Shown: positions 7,170-16,215 of the stretch, one piece after another
Layout of the letters: each line of letters begins with the position of its first letter
How positions within the stretch are numbered: position 1 is the stretch's first letter
Assembly: GCF_009852415.1 (NCBI RefSeq)
Contig: NZ_WOXS01000002.1
Coordinates: forward strand, 6,426,001 to 6,490,000
DNA from: Streptomyces sp. Tu 3180
GTDB lineage: Bacteria; Actinomycetota; Actinomycetes; Streptomycetales; Streptomycetaceae
Length of the DNA: 64,000 nucleotides
Reading direction: 5' to 3'
Translations under genes and position numbers: made by a program
Notes under the pieces: model-generated
Seen by the model: the letters and a program-made list of their open reading frames with translations, nothing else
What the model was told of the DNA's origin: nothing
The model's database searches: none

Positions 7170-8273
7170 CTACCGGGCCTCGGCGAGCCGTCCCGCGTCC
7201 CGGGCCAGCGCGGTGAGCCGGGAAATCGCCCGGAAATACTTCTTCCGGTAGCCGCCCTTCAGCATCTCCTCGCTGAACAGCCGGTCGAACGGCAGCCCCG
7301 AGGCGAGCACGGGCACCTCGCGGTCGTAGAGCCGGTCCGCGAGGACGACGAGCCGCAGCGCGGTCGACTGGTCCGGCACCGGCCGCACACCGGTGAGGCA
7401 GACCGCGGCGACGCCGTCGGTCAGGGCGCCGTAGCGGCTGGGGTGGACCCGTGCCAGGTGCTCCAGCAGGTCCGGGAAGGCGTCGAGCGAGGCGCCCTCG
7501 GTGGCGTGGGCCGTCCGGGTCACCAGCTCGTCGGAGTACGGGGGCGGCGCCTCGGGCAGGCCGCGGTGGCGGTAGTCCTCGCCGTCGATGCGCAGGGCGC
7601 GGAAGTGGGCCGACAGGCCCTGGATCTCGCGCAGGAAGTCGGCGGCGGCGAACCGGCCCTCGCCGAGCTTGCCCGGCAGCGTGTTCGAGGTGGCGGCGAG
7701 CGCGACGCCCGCCTCGACCAGCTTGCCGAGCAGGGTGGAGACGAGCACGGTGTCGCCCGGGTCGTCCAGCTCGAACTCGTCGATGCACAGCAGGCGGTGC
7801 CCGGAGAGGGTCTTCACCGTCTGCTGGAAGCCGAGCGCGCCGACCAGGTTGGTCAGCTCCACGAAGGTGCCGAACGCCTTCAGCGAGGGCTCGGCCGGGG
7901 CGGCGTGCCACAGGGAGGCCAGCAGGTGGGTCTTGCCGACGCCGTAACCGCCGTCGAGGTAGACGCCGCGCGGGCCGGCCGGGGCCTTCTTCGGCGCCCT
8001 GCCGAAGCCGAACAGCCTGCGCCTGCCCGGGTCGCCGGCCGGCGCCCCGCCGAGGCCCGCCGCGAAGTCCTCGAGGACGCGCACGGCCTCGGTCTGGCTC
8101 GGCTGGTTCGGGTCCGGTATGTAGGTGCCGAAGCGGACCGAGTCGAACCGCGGCGGCGGCACCATCTCGGCGACGAGCCGGTCCGCGGGGACGTGCGGCT
8201 CACGGGCGCACAGGGACAGCGGAGCCACGTCGGCCGTCGGGCCGGGACGGGAGGCGGGGGAGGAGGACGACAC
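7170..8273 (-). CDS. zapE: ZapE/AFG1-like P-loop ATPase
   Basis: A 367-residue protein. AFG1-family ATPases include ZapE, a cell-division protein that acts on the Z ring. Walker A is GGYGVGKTHL (about 112-121), Walker B is LLCIDEFEL, and a sensor region ATSNTLPGKLGEGRF follows, with the family's C-terminal DRLYDREVPVLASG. The GTG at 8273 (MSSSSPASR) is preferred: a -10-like TAGCAT ends 8 nt upstream, so the message may be leaderless. The ATG at 8312 would overlap the divergent gene. The zapE name rests on family resemblance only. Confidence 0.85.
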   Translation of the reverse strand: MSSSSPASRPGPTADVAPLSLCAREPHVPADRLVAEMVPPPRFDSVRFGTYIPDPNQPSQTEAVRVLEDFAAGLGGAPAGDPGRRRLFGFGRAPKKAPAGPRGVYLDGGYGVGKTHLLASLWHAAPAEPSLKAFGTFVELTNLVGALGFQQTVKTLSGHRLLCIDEFELDDPGDTVLVSTLLGKLVEAGVALAATSNTLPGKLGEGRFAAADFLREIQGLSAHFRALRIDGEDYRHRGLPEAPPPYSDELVTRTAHATEGASLDAFPDLLEHLARVHPSRYGALTDGVAAVCLTGVRPVPDQSTALRLVVLADRLYDREVPVLASGLPFDRLFSEEMLKGGYRKKYFRAISRLTALARDAGRLAEAR

Positions 8274-8310
8274 GGTCCCCCATGCTACGGGGCGTGGAAG
8301 ACTGCGTGAC

Positions 8311-9123
8311 ATGCGACGCCTGTTCCCCGTGACCGACGTGACCGACGAAACAGCAGCTCCCGGCGGGGCGGACGGCCGGGAGTGGAGCCTGGCCGAGCTG
8401 GCCGCCGCCTACGCCTACCCCGAGCCGGGATCCGGGGGACGCGAGCCGTGGCTGCGGGCCAACATGGTGTCCACCCTGGACGGCGCCGCCCAGCACGACG
8501 GCCGTTCCCAGCCCATCTCCTGCGCGGCCGACATGCGGATCTTCGGCACCCTGCGGGCGCTCGCCGACGTCGTGGTCGTCGGCGCGGAGACGGTGCGCCG
8601 GGAGGGCTACCGTCCGGCACGCGCGCGCGCGGACTTCGCGGCGCTGCGGGAGGCGGCCGGGCAGGGGCCGGCGCCCGCGATCGCGGTGGTGACGGCGAGC
8701 CTGGACCTGGACCTCTCCCTCCCGCTGTTCACCTCCCCCCTGGTGCCCACCCTGGTCCTGACGGGCGCCGGGGCCGCCCCGGACCGCGTCGCCGCCGCCC
8801 GGGAGGCGGGCGCGCGGGTGGTGACCGCCGGGGAGGGCGCCGGCGTGGACCCGGCGCGGGTGGTCCGGGCCCTGGCGGACCTGGGGCACACGCGGCTGCT
8901 GACCGAGGGCGGGCCGCGGCTGCTGGGGCAGTTCGTGGCGGCCGGGGTGCTGGACGAGCTCTGCCTGACGGTCTCGCCGACGCTCACCGCCGGTGACGCA
9001 CAGCGCATCGCCGGTGGGCCCTCGGTAACAATTCCGCGCCGCTTCACGCTGAAGTCGATGTTGGAGGAGGACGGGTTCCTGTTCACGCGCTACCGGCGGG
9101 AACGGCGGGGTCAGCGGTCCTGA
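8311..9123 (+). CDS. RibD C-terminal-domain (pyrimidine reductase) family protein
   Basis: A 270-residue protein with a single RibD_C/dihydrofolate-reductase-like domain. It lacks the deaminase half of bifunctional RibD. Motifs include LRANMVSTLDGAAQHDGRSQ, the NADPH-binding VVVGAETVRREGYRPARA, and LLTEGGPRLLGQFVAAGVLD. It probably performs an NADPH-dependent reduction related to riboflavin precursors, but no other rib genes are near. The ATG is only 37 bp from the divergent zapE start, so the two promoters must overlap. A -10-like AAGACT (8298-8303) would make the message leaderless. Confidence 0.85.
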   Translation: MRRLFPVTDVTDETAAPGGADGREWSLAELAAAYAYPEPGSGGREPWLRANMVSTLDGAAQHDGRSQPISCAADMRIFGTLRALADVVVVGAETVRREGYRPARARADFAALREAAGQGPAPAIAVVTASLDLDLSLPLFTSPLVPTLVLTGAGAAPDRVAAAREAGARVVTAGEGAGVDPARVVRALADLGHTRLLTEGGPRLLGQFVAAGVLDELCLTVSPTLTAGDAQRIAGGPSVTIPRRFTLKSMLEEDGFLFTRYRRERRGQRS

Positions 9124-9327
9124 CCGGCGGTCCGGGACGTCCGGAGGGCGTCCGGTGACGGCCGTCGGTCCGGTAATCGGCGGAACAATCCGCTCCGCTT
9201 GGCGTGGCGACGGGCACACTGATTCCGGCGGTACCCGTGCGAACACGGGGCAGGAGGTTTCCGCGGGGCCCGGCTCGCCCCACGGAGCGGAGAGGGCCCG
9301 CGGGCCCTTCGAGGAAAGGGGCGCCTG

Positions 9328-9801
9328 GTGTTCACCAGCGTACTGATGATCGAGAAGGCCCTGACGTCCGCCGACGTGGAGTTCGTCACCACCTTGCACG
9401 GCGACGAACCGGTCTCCTTCCACGTGCTGCTCCAGCCGCGCGGGGAGCAGGCGGACCGGCTGCTGCGGGCCATCGACGACGTCGCGCTCGGCGAGATCGA
9501 CGAGGCCGTCCGCGAGGGCGAGACCCCCGAGGGCGAGGAGGCCAAGACCGTGGGGCAGCGGGCCCTGGAGGTCTCCCTGCAGGCCCTGCGCGCCTCGGGC
9601 GACGAGGCCGAGGGCCGCCTCGTCGAGGACCACCCGCTGGACGCGCTGAAGTCCCTGGTGGAGGAGGTCGGGGCGGACGAGGTGATCGTCCTGACCGACC
9701 CGCACTACGTGGAGGAGTTCTTCCACCGCGACTGGGCCTCCCGGGCCCGGCACAAGGTGGGGGTGCCGGTGCTGAAGCTCTTCTCCCACAGCAAGGCATA
9801 G
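9328..9801 (+). CDS. Small conserved alpha/beta protein, possibly universal-stress-like
   Basis: A 157-residue acidic protein starting MFTSVLMIEKALTSADVEFV at a GTG with GAGGAAAGG 7-8 nt upstream. The alternating strand/helix pattern and the C-terminal GADEVIVLTDPHYVEEFFHR segment suggest a HUP/universal-stress-like fold. The usual Gly-rich nucleotide loop (GxxGxxxxG) is absent. Streptomyces homologues are sometimes called indole-3-glycerol phosphate synthase, but nothing here resembles that barrel. It sits just upstream of murC with a 73-bp gap and may be co-transcribed. Function unknown. Confidence 0.75.
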   Translation: MFTSVLMIEKALTSADVEFVTTLHGDEPVSFHVLLQPRGEQADRLLRAIDDVALGEIDEAVREGETPEGEEAKTVGQRALEVSLQALRASGDEAEGRLVEDHPLDALKSLVEEVGADEVIVLTDPHYVEEFFHRDWASRARHKVGVPVLKLFSHSKA

Positions 9802-9874
9802 GCTGGGGCGGCGCTCTCCGCTCCGAGGGCGCGAAGACCGCCGTCCCGCTCGTCGCACCACTGGGAGAACACGC

Positions 9875-11263
9875 ATGGCACCCGGCCTTCCTACCGCCAT
9901 GGACCGACCGCACTTCATCGGCATCGGCGGCGCCGGGATGTCGGGCATCGCCAAGATCCTCGCGCAGCGCGGCGCGAAGGTGGCCGGCAGCGACGCCAAG
10001 GACTCCGCGACCGCCGGGGCCCTGCGCGCGCTGGGCGTCACCGTGCACATCGGACACGCCGCCGAGCACCTCGCCGACGACGCCAGCTGCGTGGTCGTCT
10101 CCTCCGCGATCCGCGAGGACAACCCCGAGCTGCTCCGCGCGGCCGAGCTGGGGATCCCGGTGGTGCACCGCTCCGACGCCCTCGCCGCCCTGATGGACGG
10201 TCTGCGCCCGATCGCGGTGGCCGGCACCCACGGCAAGACCACCACCACCTCCATGCTGGCCGTCTCCCTGACCGAGCTGGGACGCGAGCCGTCGTACGCG
10301 ATCGGCGGCGACCTGGACGCCCCCGGCTCCAACGCGCTGCACGGCGAGGGCGAGATCTTCGTCGCCGAGGCGGACGAGTCGGACCGCAGCTTCCACAAGT
10401 ACGCGCCCGAGGTCGCGATCGTCCTCAACGTGGAGCTGGACCACCACGCCAACTACGCGTCCATGGAGGAGATCCACCAGTCCTTCGAGACGTTCGTCGG
10501 CCGCGTCGTCCCCGGCGGCACCCTGGTGATCTCCGCGGACCACGAGGGGGCGCGCGAGCTGACCCGGCGCCTGGACGGCTCGGTGCGGACCGTGACGTAC
10601 GGCGAGGCGGACGACGCGGACGTGCGGGTCCTCTCGGTCGTCCCGCAGGGGCTGAGGAGCGAGGTGACCGTCGAACTGGACGGCGCCCCGCTCACCTTCA
10701 CCGTGTCGGTCCCCGGCCGGCACTACGCGCACAACGCGGTGGCCGCGCTCGCCGCGGGCGTGGCACTCGGCGTCCCGGCCGCCGAGCTGGCCCCGGCGCT
10801 GGCCGCGTACACCGGTGTGAAGCGGCGCCTCCAGCTCAAGGGCGAGGCGGCCGGCGTGCAGGTGATCGACTCCTACGCCCACCACCCCACCGAGATGACG
10901 GCCGACCTGGAGGCCATGCGCGCCGCCGCCGGCGACGCCCGCATCCTCGTCGTCTTCCAGCCGCACCTGTTCTCCCGCACCCGGGAGCTGGGCACGGAGA
11001 TGGGGCGGTCCCTGGCCCTGGCCGACGCCTCGCTCGTGCTGGACATCTATCCGGCCCGCGAGGACCCGATCCCCGGCGTCACCAGCGAGCTGATCGTCGA
11101 CGCGGCCCGCGCGGCCGGCGCGGACGTCGCCGCGGTGTCCGACGAGGCGGAGATCCCCGAGGCCGTCGCGGGAATGGCGAAGCCCGGTGATCTCGTTCTC
11201 ACCATGGGAGCGGGCGACGTCACCGACCTCGGCCCGCGCATCCTGGACCGTCTGTCGAAGTGA
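9875..11263 (+). CDS. murC: UDP-N-acetylmuramate--L-alanine ligase MurC
   Basis: A 462-residue cytosolic Mur ligase that adds L-Ala to UDP-MurNAc using ATP, the first step of peptidoglycan stem-peptide synthesis. It has the N-terminal substrate loop FIGIGGAGMSGIAKILAQRG, the ATP loop AGTHGKTTTTSML, the central EADESDRSFHKYAPEVAI and HHPTEMTADLEAMRAAA in the C-terminal domain. It lies outside the dcw cluster, as a second or relocated murC. The stop overlaps a GTG of the next frame; msrB follows 14 nt later. Confidence 0.95.
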   Translation: MAPGLPTAMDRPHFIGIGGAGMSGIAKILAQRGAKVAGSDAKDSATAGALRALGVTVHIGHAAEHLADDASCVVVSSAIREDNPELLRAAELGIPVVHRSDALAALMDGLRPIAVAGTHGKTTTTSMLAVSLTELGREPSYAIGGDLDAPGSNALHGEGEIFVAEADESDRSFHKYAPEVAIVLNVELDHHANYASMEEIHQSFETFVGRVVPGGTLVISADHEGARELTRRLDGSVRTVTYGEADDADVRVLSVVPQGLRSEVTVELDGAPLTFTVSVPGRHYAHNAVAALAAGVALGVPAAELAPALAAYTGVKRRLQLKGEAAGVQVIDSYAHHPTEMTADLEAMRAAAGDARILVVFQPHLFSRTRELGTEMGRSLALADASLVLDIYPAREDPIPGVTSELIVDAARAAGADVAAVSDEAEIPEAVAGMAKPGDLVLTMGAGDVTDLGPRILDRLSK

Positions 11264-11277
11264 GGGGCCCGAAGCTC

Positions 11278-11685
11278 ATGCCGTACGACGTGGAGAAGCC
11301 GGACGAGCAGTGGCGCGCGGAACTGTCGCCGTCCGAGTACGCCGTCCTGCGCCAGGCGGCCACGGAGCCCGCCTTCACCGGTGAGTACACCGACACCAAG
11401 ACCGAGGGCGTCTACTCCTGCCGCGCCTGCGGCGCCGAGCTGTTCACCTCGGACACCAAGTTCGAGTCGCACTGCGGCTGGCCGTCCTTCTACGACCCGA
11501 AGGACACCGACGCCGTGGAGCTCGTGGAGGACCGGTCCCACGGCATGGTGCGCACCGAGGTGCGCTGCGCCCGCTGCGGCTCGCACCTCGGGCACGTGTT
11601 CGAGGGCGAGGGCTATCCGACGCCCACCGACCAGCGGTACTGCATCAACAGCATCTCCCTGAGGCTGCGGGCCGCCGAGGGCTGA
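11278..11685 (+). CDS. msrB: Peptide-methionine (R)-S-oxide reductase MsrB
   Basis: A 135-residue enzyme that reduces methionine-R-sulfoxide in proteins. Two CxxC pairs (CRAC, CARC) bind structural zinc; the catalytic cysteine is in QRYCINSISL near the end, and ESHCGWPSFYDP is the family signature. The start MPYDVEKPDEQW (ATG 11278) is preferred over the GTG at 11260, which overlaps the murC stop; GAGGGG lies 12 nt upstream of the ATG. It is probably co-transcribed with murC. Confidence 0.93.
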   Translation: MPYDVEKPDEQWRAELSPSEYAVLRQAATEPAFTGEYTDTKTEGVYSCRACGAELFTSDTKFESHCGWPSFYDPKDTDAVELVEDRSHGMVRTEVRCARCGSHLGHVFEGEGYPTPTDQRYCINSISLRLRAAEG

Positions 11686-11861
11686 CGCGCGTGCCGCTCA
11701 CCGGCCGGTGGGCGGCACGCGGTCGGGGAGCGGGGCGGGAGGAGGCCGCGGCACTCGCCCCGCGAGCGCGAGAAGCGCACACCGGACACCGGTTCCTTAC
11801 GGAACGAGGACGCCGGCGGCCCGCCGCCCCGCGCCCGCGCGCGGGGTGCGAGGCTGTCCGC

Positions 11862-12581
11862 ATGGAGCAGCGACCACCGCACGCGCAGGCCGGGGCCCGG
11901 GTCCTCGTGGTCGACGACGACCCCACCGTCGCCGAGATCGTCGCGGGCTACCTCGATCGCGCCGGCTACCTCGTCGACCGGGCCGGCGACGGCCCCGAGG
12001 CGCTCGCCCGGGCGACGGCGCACCGGCCGGACCTCGTCGTCCTCGACCTGATGCTGCCCGGCATGGACGGCCTGGAGGTGTGCCGCCGGCTGCGCGGCCA
12101 CGGGCCCGTGCCGGTCATCATGCTCACCGCGCGCGGCGACGAGGACGACCGCGTCCTCGGCCTGGAGGTCGGCGCCGACGACTACGTCACCAAGCCGTTC
12201 AGCCCCCGCGAACTGGTGCTGCGCGTCGAGTCCGTGCTGCGCCGCGCCCGCCCGTCCGCCCCCTTCCCCGGCATCCTGCGGGCCGCCGGGCTCGAGGTCG
12301 ACCCCGCCGCCCGCCGCGCCACCAGGAACGGCACCGAACTGGCTTTGACCGCCCGCGAGTTCGACCTGCTCTCCTTCCTGCTGCGCCATCCCGGCCGGGC
12401 CTACGCCCGCGAGGAGCTGATGCGCGAGGTGTGGGGCTGGGACTTCGGCGACCTGTCCACCGTCACCGTCCACGTGCGGCGGCTGCGCGGCAAGGTCGAG
12501 GACGATCCGGCGCGGCCCCGCCTCATCCGGACCGTGTGGGGCGTCGGCTACCGCTTCGACGCCTCTGCCGGGGAGGAGTGA
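11862..12581 (+). CDS. OmpR-family response regulator
   Basis: A 239-residue protein. The receiver domain has the acidic pair in VLVVDDD, the phospho-acceptor Asp in LVVLDLMLPGMDG, and the conserved Thr and Lys in MLTARG and YVTKPFSP. The C-terminal winged helix is typical of OmpR (LTAREFDLLSFLLRHPGRAY, VTVHVRRLRGKVE, VWGVGYRFD). It is followed 2 nt later by its histidine kinase. Another complete two-component pair is convergent downstream; no target gene is adjacent on this side. Confidence 0.92.
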   Translation: MEQRPPHAQAGARVLVVDDDPTVAEIVAGYLDRAGYLVDRAGDGPEALARATAHRPDLVVLDLMLPGMDGLEVCRRLRGHGPVPVIMLTARGDEDDRVLGLEVGADDYVTKPFSPRELVLRVESVLRRARPSAPFPGILRAAGLEVDPAARRATRNGTELALTAREFDLLSFLLRHPGRAYAREELMREVWGWDFGDLSTVTVHVRRLRGKVEDDPARPRLIRTVWGVGYRFDASAGEE

Positions 12582-12583
12582 GC

Positions 12584-13696
12584 GTGCGCGACGCCCTGCT
12601 CATCGCCCTGTTCGCCTTCCTCGGCGCCGCCGCGGCCGGAATGCTCGGCGCGTGCGTGCTGGTGCTGATCCGTCGGTGGTCGCTGACCGCGCATCTCGCC
12701 GTGGTCGCCGGGGTCGCGGTGACGGCGATGCTCGCGGGCACGCTGGCCGTGGCGCGGGCGATGTTCCTCTCCGCGCACGACCTGACCGTCGTGACGACCG
12801 TCGTCGCCATGGCCGCCGTGGTCTCCACCGTCACCGCGCTGCTGCTCGGCCGCTGGGTCGTCGCCCGCAGCCGGGAGCTGGCGCTCGCCGCCCGCTCCTT
12901 CGGCGACGGCGGGGACTTCGCCGCGCCCGAGGGCCCGTCCACCGCCGAACTCGCCGCGCTCAGCCGGGAGCTGGAGGCCACCAGCGTCAAGCTGGCCGAG
13001 TCCCGGGACCGCGAGCGGGCCCTGGAGGCGTCCCGCCGCGAACTCGTGGCCTGGATCTCCCACGACCTGCGCACCCCGCTCGCCGGGCTGCGCGCGATGG
13101 CCGAGGCGCTGGAGGACGGGGTCGCCGCCGACCCCGGCCGCTACCTCGAGCGGATCCGCACCGAGGTGGAACGCCTCAACGACATGGTCGGCGACCTGTT
13201 CGAGCTCTCCCGCATCCACGCGGGCGCGCTGTCCCTGTCGCTCTCCAGGATCTCCCTGTACGACCTGGTCGGCGACGCCCTCGCCGGCGCCGACCCGCTC
13301 GCCCGGGAGCACGGCGTGCGGCTCGTCGGCACCCGGGTCGAGCCGGTGCCGGTGGAGGTGGACGGCCGGGAGATGAGCCGGGTGCTGGGCAACCTGCTGG
13401 TCAACGCGATCCGCCGGACACCGGCCGACGGGACGGTCGCCGTCGCCGTCGAACACGCCGCCGACGGCGTGGTGCTGTCCGTCACGGACGGCTGCGGCGG
13501 CATCCCGGAGGAGGACCTGCCCCGGGTCTTCGACACCGGCTGGCGCGGCACCCACGCCCGCACCCCTCCGGCCGGCGCGGGCCTCGGGCTCGCCATCGTC
13601 CGCGGCATCGTCGAGGCCCACCGCGGCAGCGCCACCGTCCGCAACGTCGCCGGGGGCTGCCGCTTCGAGGTCCGGCTGCCGACGGCGCCGGGGTGA
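12584..13696 (+). CDS. Sensor histidine kinase
   Basis: A 370-residue kinase. Four hydrophobic segments in the first about 90 residues carry only short loops, so there is no large extracytoplasmic sensor and sensing is probably within the membrane. After a linker the H-box is WISHDLRTPLAGLRAMAEAL, the N-box NLLVNAIRRTPADG, and the G-boxes DGCGGIPEED and GAGLGLAIVRGIV. The GTG at 12584 has GGAGGAG 4-6 nt upstream; GTG at 12578 overlaps the regulator stop. It is coupled to the preceding response regulator. The stimulus is unknown. Confidence 0.9.
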   Translation: MRDALLIALFAFLGAAAAGMLGACVLVLIRRWSLTAHLAVVAGVAVTAMLAGTLAVARAMFLSAHDLTVVTTVVAMAAVVSTVTALLLGRWVVARSRELALAARSFGDGGDFAAPEGPSTAELAALSRELEATSVKLAESRDRERALEASRRELVAWISHDLRTPLAGLRAMAEALEDGVAADPGRYLERIRTEVERLNDMVGDLFELSRIHAGALSLSLSRISLYDLVGDALAGADPLAREHGVRLVGTRVEPVPVEVDGREMSRVLGNLLVNAIRRTPADGTVAVAVEHAADGVVLSVTDGCGGIPEEDLPRVFDTGWRGTHARTPPAGAGLGLAIVRGIVEAHRGSATVRNVAGGCRFEVRLPTAPG

Positions 13697-13913
13697 GGAC
13701 CACCCCCCGCGCGGCCCCGCCGCCGCGAACTCCCGCAACCGTCCTCGAAGTTGCCCCCGATTCCCGGTCCGGCCCGCGACCGTGAGGGGCCGCCGTGACG
13801 GGGCGGACGCCGCCCGGGCGGCACCCGCCGGTGACCACCGGCTCCGGGCCGCCGTACGCACCGGCCGCACCGGGCCGGCTCCGCCGCCCGGCGGGAGGAC
13901 CGCGCCCGGCACG
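13697..13913. terminator. Convergent terminator region between two histidine-kinase genes
   Basis: The space between the convergent kinase genes contains GCCGCCCGGGCGGC, a perfect 14-bp palindrome at 13809-13822, and GCCGGT-GACC-ACCGGC at 13827-13842. No T-tracts follow, as is usual for Streptomyces terminators. Assignment is by position and structure. Confidence 0.45.
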
Positions 13914-15380
13914 TCACCGGTCGGCGGGACCCGCACCGCCCGACCCGTCCAGGGGCAGCCGCACGGTGAAGACCGTCGCCCCCGGCGCACCGCTCAGCTC
14001 GAGGGTGCCGCCGTGCGCCCGGACCAGGGACCGGGCGACCGCGAGGCCCAGCCCGCTGCCGCCCCGCTCGCGGCTGCGGGCCTTGTCGACCCGGTAGAAC
14101 CGGTCGAAGATCCGCTCCCGGTCCTCGGCGGGGACGCCGGGACCGGTGTCGGCCACCCGCACCAGCGCCGCGCCGCCCTCGACGCCCGCCTCCACGCTCA
14201 CCCGGGTGCCGGGCGGGGTGTGCACCGCCGCGTTGGTGAGCAGGTTGTCCAGCACCTGCCGGACGCGCTGCGGATCGATGCGCAGGGTCAGCGGCCCGGG
14301 GCCCGCCGACACCGTCAGGGGACGGTCCGGGTGGCTCGCGCGGAACGCGTCGGCGGCCTGCCGGACCAGTTCCGTCAGATCCGCGTCCGCCGTCCGCAGC
14401 TGTGCGTCGACCTCCGCCGCGTCCAACCGGGCGAGCAGCAGCAGGTCGTCCAGCAGCACCCCCATCCGGGCGGCCTCCGCCCGCAGCCGGGCCAGGTGCC
14501 GCTCGCGTTCCCCGGGAGCGTTGGCGGCGGCGTACTGGAACAGGTCCGCGTAGCCGCGCACCGACATCAGCGGGGTGCGCAGCTCGTGCGAGGCGTCCGC
14601 GACGAAGCGGCGCAGCCGCTGCTCGGCCTGCGCGCGCACCGCGAGGGAGTCGTCGATGTGCTCCAGCATCGTGTTGAAGGCGGTGCGCAGCTCCGCGACC
14701 TCCGGGCCGCCGTCCCGGCCGTCGGCGCGCAGCGGCAGCCGGGCCGCCGACTCGGTCAGGTCGTGCGAGGCGATGCCGTGCGCGGTGCGCGCCATGTCGC
14801 TCAGCGGCTCCAGCCCGCGCCGCAGCATCCGCCGCCCGACCACCACGAGCGCCAGCAGGGCGAGCGCGAACACCACGACCTGCACCGTGACCAGCCGCTC
14901 GACGGTCTCGTCGACGTCCGCCACGGGCGCCGCGCTGATCAGCACCACGTCCGGCTCGACCTCGCACCCGCGCAGCCGGTACTTGCCCTCCCCGCGGATC
15001 CACGCGGTGTCCGTGAGTTCGGTGCCGGAGCGCGCCATCGCCCGCGCCAGCTCCGCGAAGGCACGGGTGTCCCCGGGGACGTCGGCCGGCTCGCGCAGGG
15101 CGACCGAGTCGTCCGAGACGTCGTACACCGCCGTGTACCAGCCGTAGTACGGCTTCCGACGCACCGTGCCGTGCGCCGCCGCGTCCTTGGACTGCACGGT
15201 CTGGACGAGCTTCAGCTGCTCGCCCAGCTGCTGCTCCAGGTAGTCCCGCATGTAGGCGGTGAGCGCCGTGCCGACGACCGCGAACACCGCCAGCGACAGC
15301 ACCCCGAGGCCCAGCGCCAGCCGGGTGCCCAGGCGCAGCCGCCGGTAGGTCTCCCGCAGCCGCCGGACCGCCCCGGTCAC
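13914..15380 (-). CDS. Sensor histidine kinase with extracytoplasmic domain and HAMP
   Basis: A 488-residue kinase. A first membrane helix (about 19-45) and a second (about 168-190) bracket a roughly 120-residue extracytoplasmic domain. HAMP follows (RRMLRRGLEPLSDMARTAHG), then the H-box FVADASHELRTPLMSVRGYA, N-box NLLTNAAVHTPPG, and G-boxes DTGPGVPAED and GGSGLGLAVARSLV. Its ATG overlaps the response-regulator stop (ATGA, 15377-15380), so translation is coupled. The pair is divergent from the flavin-reductase/FMN/ApbE operon, which is its likeliest target. Confidence 0.93.
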   Translation of the reverse strand: MTGAVRRLRETYRRLRLGTRLALGLGVLSLAVFAVVGTALTAYMRDYLEQQLGEQLKLVQTVQSKDAAAHGTVRRKPYYGWYTAVYDVSDDSVALREPADVPGDTRAFAELARAMARSGTELTDTAWIRGEGKYRLRGCEVEPDVVLISAAPVADVDETVERLVTVQVVVFALALLALVVVGRRMLRRGLEPLSDMARTAHGIASHDLTESAARLPLRADGRDGGPEVAELRTAFNTMLEHIDDSLAVRAQAEQRLRRFVADASHELRTPLMSVRGYADLFQYAAANAPGERERHLARLRAEAARMGVLLDDLLLLARLDAAEVDAQLRTADADLTELVRQAADAFRASHPDRPLTVSAGPGPLTLRIDPQRVRQVLDNLLTNAAVHTPPGTRVSVEAGVEGGAALVRVADTGPGVPAEDRERIFDRFYRVDKARSRERGGSGLGLAVARSLVRAHGGTLELSGAPGATVFTVRLPLDGSGGAGPADR

Positions 15381-16066
15381 TCGGCGGCCTGCCGTATCAC
15401 GTACCCGAAGCCCCGCACGGTCCGGATCAGCGGCTCACCGGTGTCGTCCAGCTTGCGCCGCAGCCGGCTGACCACCAGCTCCACGACGTTGGAGCGGCCC
15501 CCGAAGCCGTACTCCCACACGTGGTCGAGGATCTGCGCCTTGGTCAGCACGGTCGGCGACCTGCGCATCAGGTAGCGCAGCACCTCGTACTCGGTCGGGG
15601 TCAGCGACAGCAGCCGCTCCCCGCGCCGCACCTCACGGGTGTCCTCGTCCATCGTCAGGTCCGCCACCCGCAGCACCGACCGCCGGTACCCCGGCCCCGC
15701 GCTGCGCCGCAGCACCGTCCGCAGCCGGGCCATCAGCTCCTCCACCGCGAACGGCTTGACCAGGTAGTCGTCCCCGCCCCGGGTCAGCCCGGCCACCCGG
15801 TCGGCGACCCCGTCGCGGGCGGTGAGGAACACCACCGGCACCATCGTCCCGGAGCGGCGCAGCCGGTCGAGGACGCCGAAGCCGTCGACGTCCGGCAGCA
15901 TCAGGTCGAGCACCACGATGTCGGGACGGAACCCGGCGGCGCGGCGCAGCGCCTCCTCGCCCGAGTACGCGGTGACCGCCTCCCAGCCCTCGTAGCGGGC
16001 GACCGTCGCGACCAGGTCGGCGATGGGCGGGTCGTCGTCCACGACGAGGAGTCGTACTTTTTCCAC
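15377..16066 (-). CDS. OmpR-family response regulator
   Basis: A 229-residue protein. Receiver: LLVVDDDPPIADL, phospho-acceptor in IVVLDLMLPDVDG, Thr in FLTARDG, Lys in YLVKPFAVEEL. DNA-binding domain: LTPTEYEVLRYLMRRSPTVL, VVELVVSRLRRKLDD, VRGFGYVIRQ. The GTG at 16066 is chosen because longer readings are low-complexity and because a -10-like CAGTAT (16073-16078) ends 6 nt upstream, suggesting a leaderless message. It is divergent, across 149 bp, from the operon starting at 16216. Confidence 0.92.
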   Translation of the reverse strand: MEKVRLLVVDDDPPIADLVATVARYEGWEAVTAYSGEEALRRAAGFRPDIVVLDLMLPDVDGFGVLDRLRRSGTMVPVVFLTARDGVADRVAGLTRGGDDYLVKPFAVEELMARLRTVLRRSAGPGYRRSVLRVADLTMDEDTREVRRGERLLSLTPTEYEVLRYLMRRSPTVLTKAQILDHVWEYGFGGRSNVVELVVSRLRRKLDDTGEPLIRTVRGFGYVIRQAAE

Positions 16067-16215
16067 CCGCCCATACTGCGGCACGCGGCTCCCGGCACCA
16101 GAGGCGGTGCACCGCAGGGCCCGGATCGACAAGAACCTGAAAGCCGGCCGACAGGAGAACGACAGCGCCCGCGACGAGGCTCGGTGTCCCAGGACCCGAT
16201 CAAGGAGCTCTCGGC

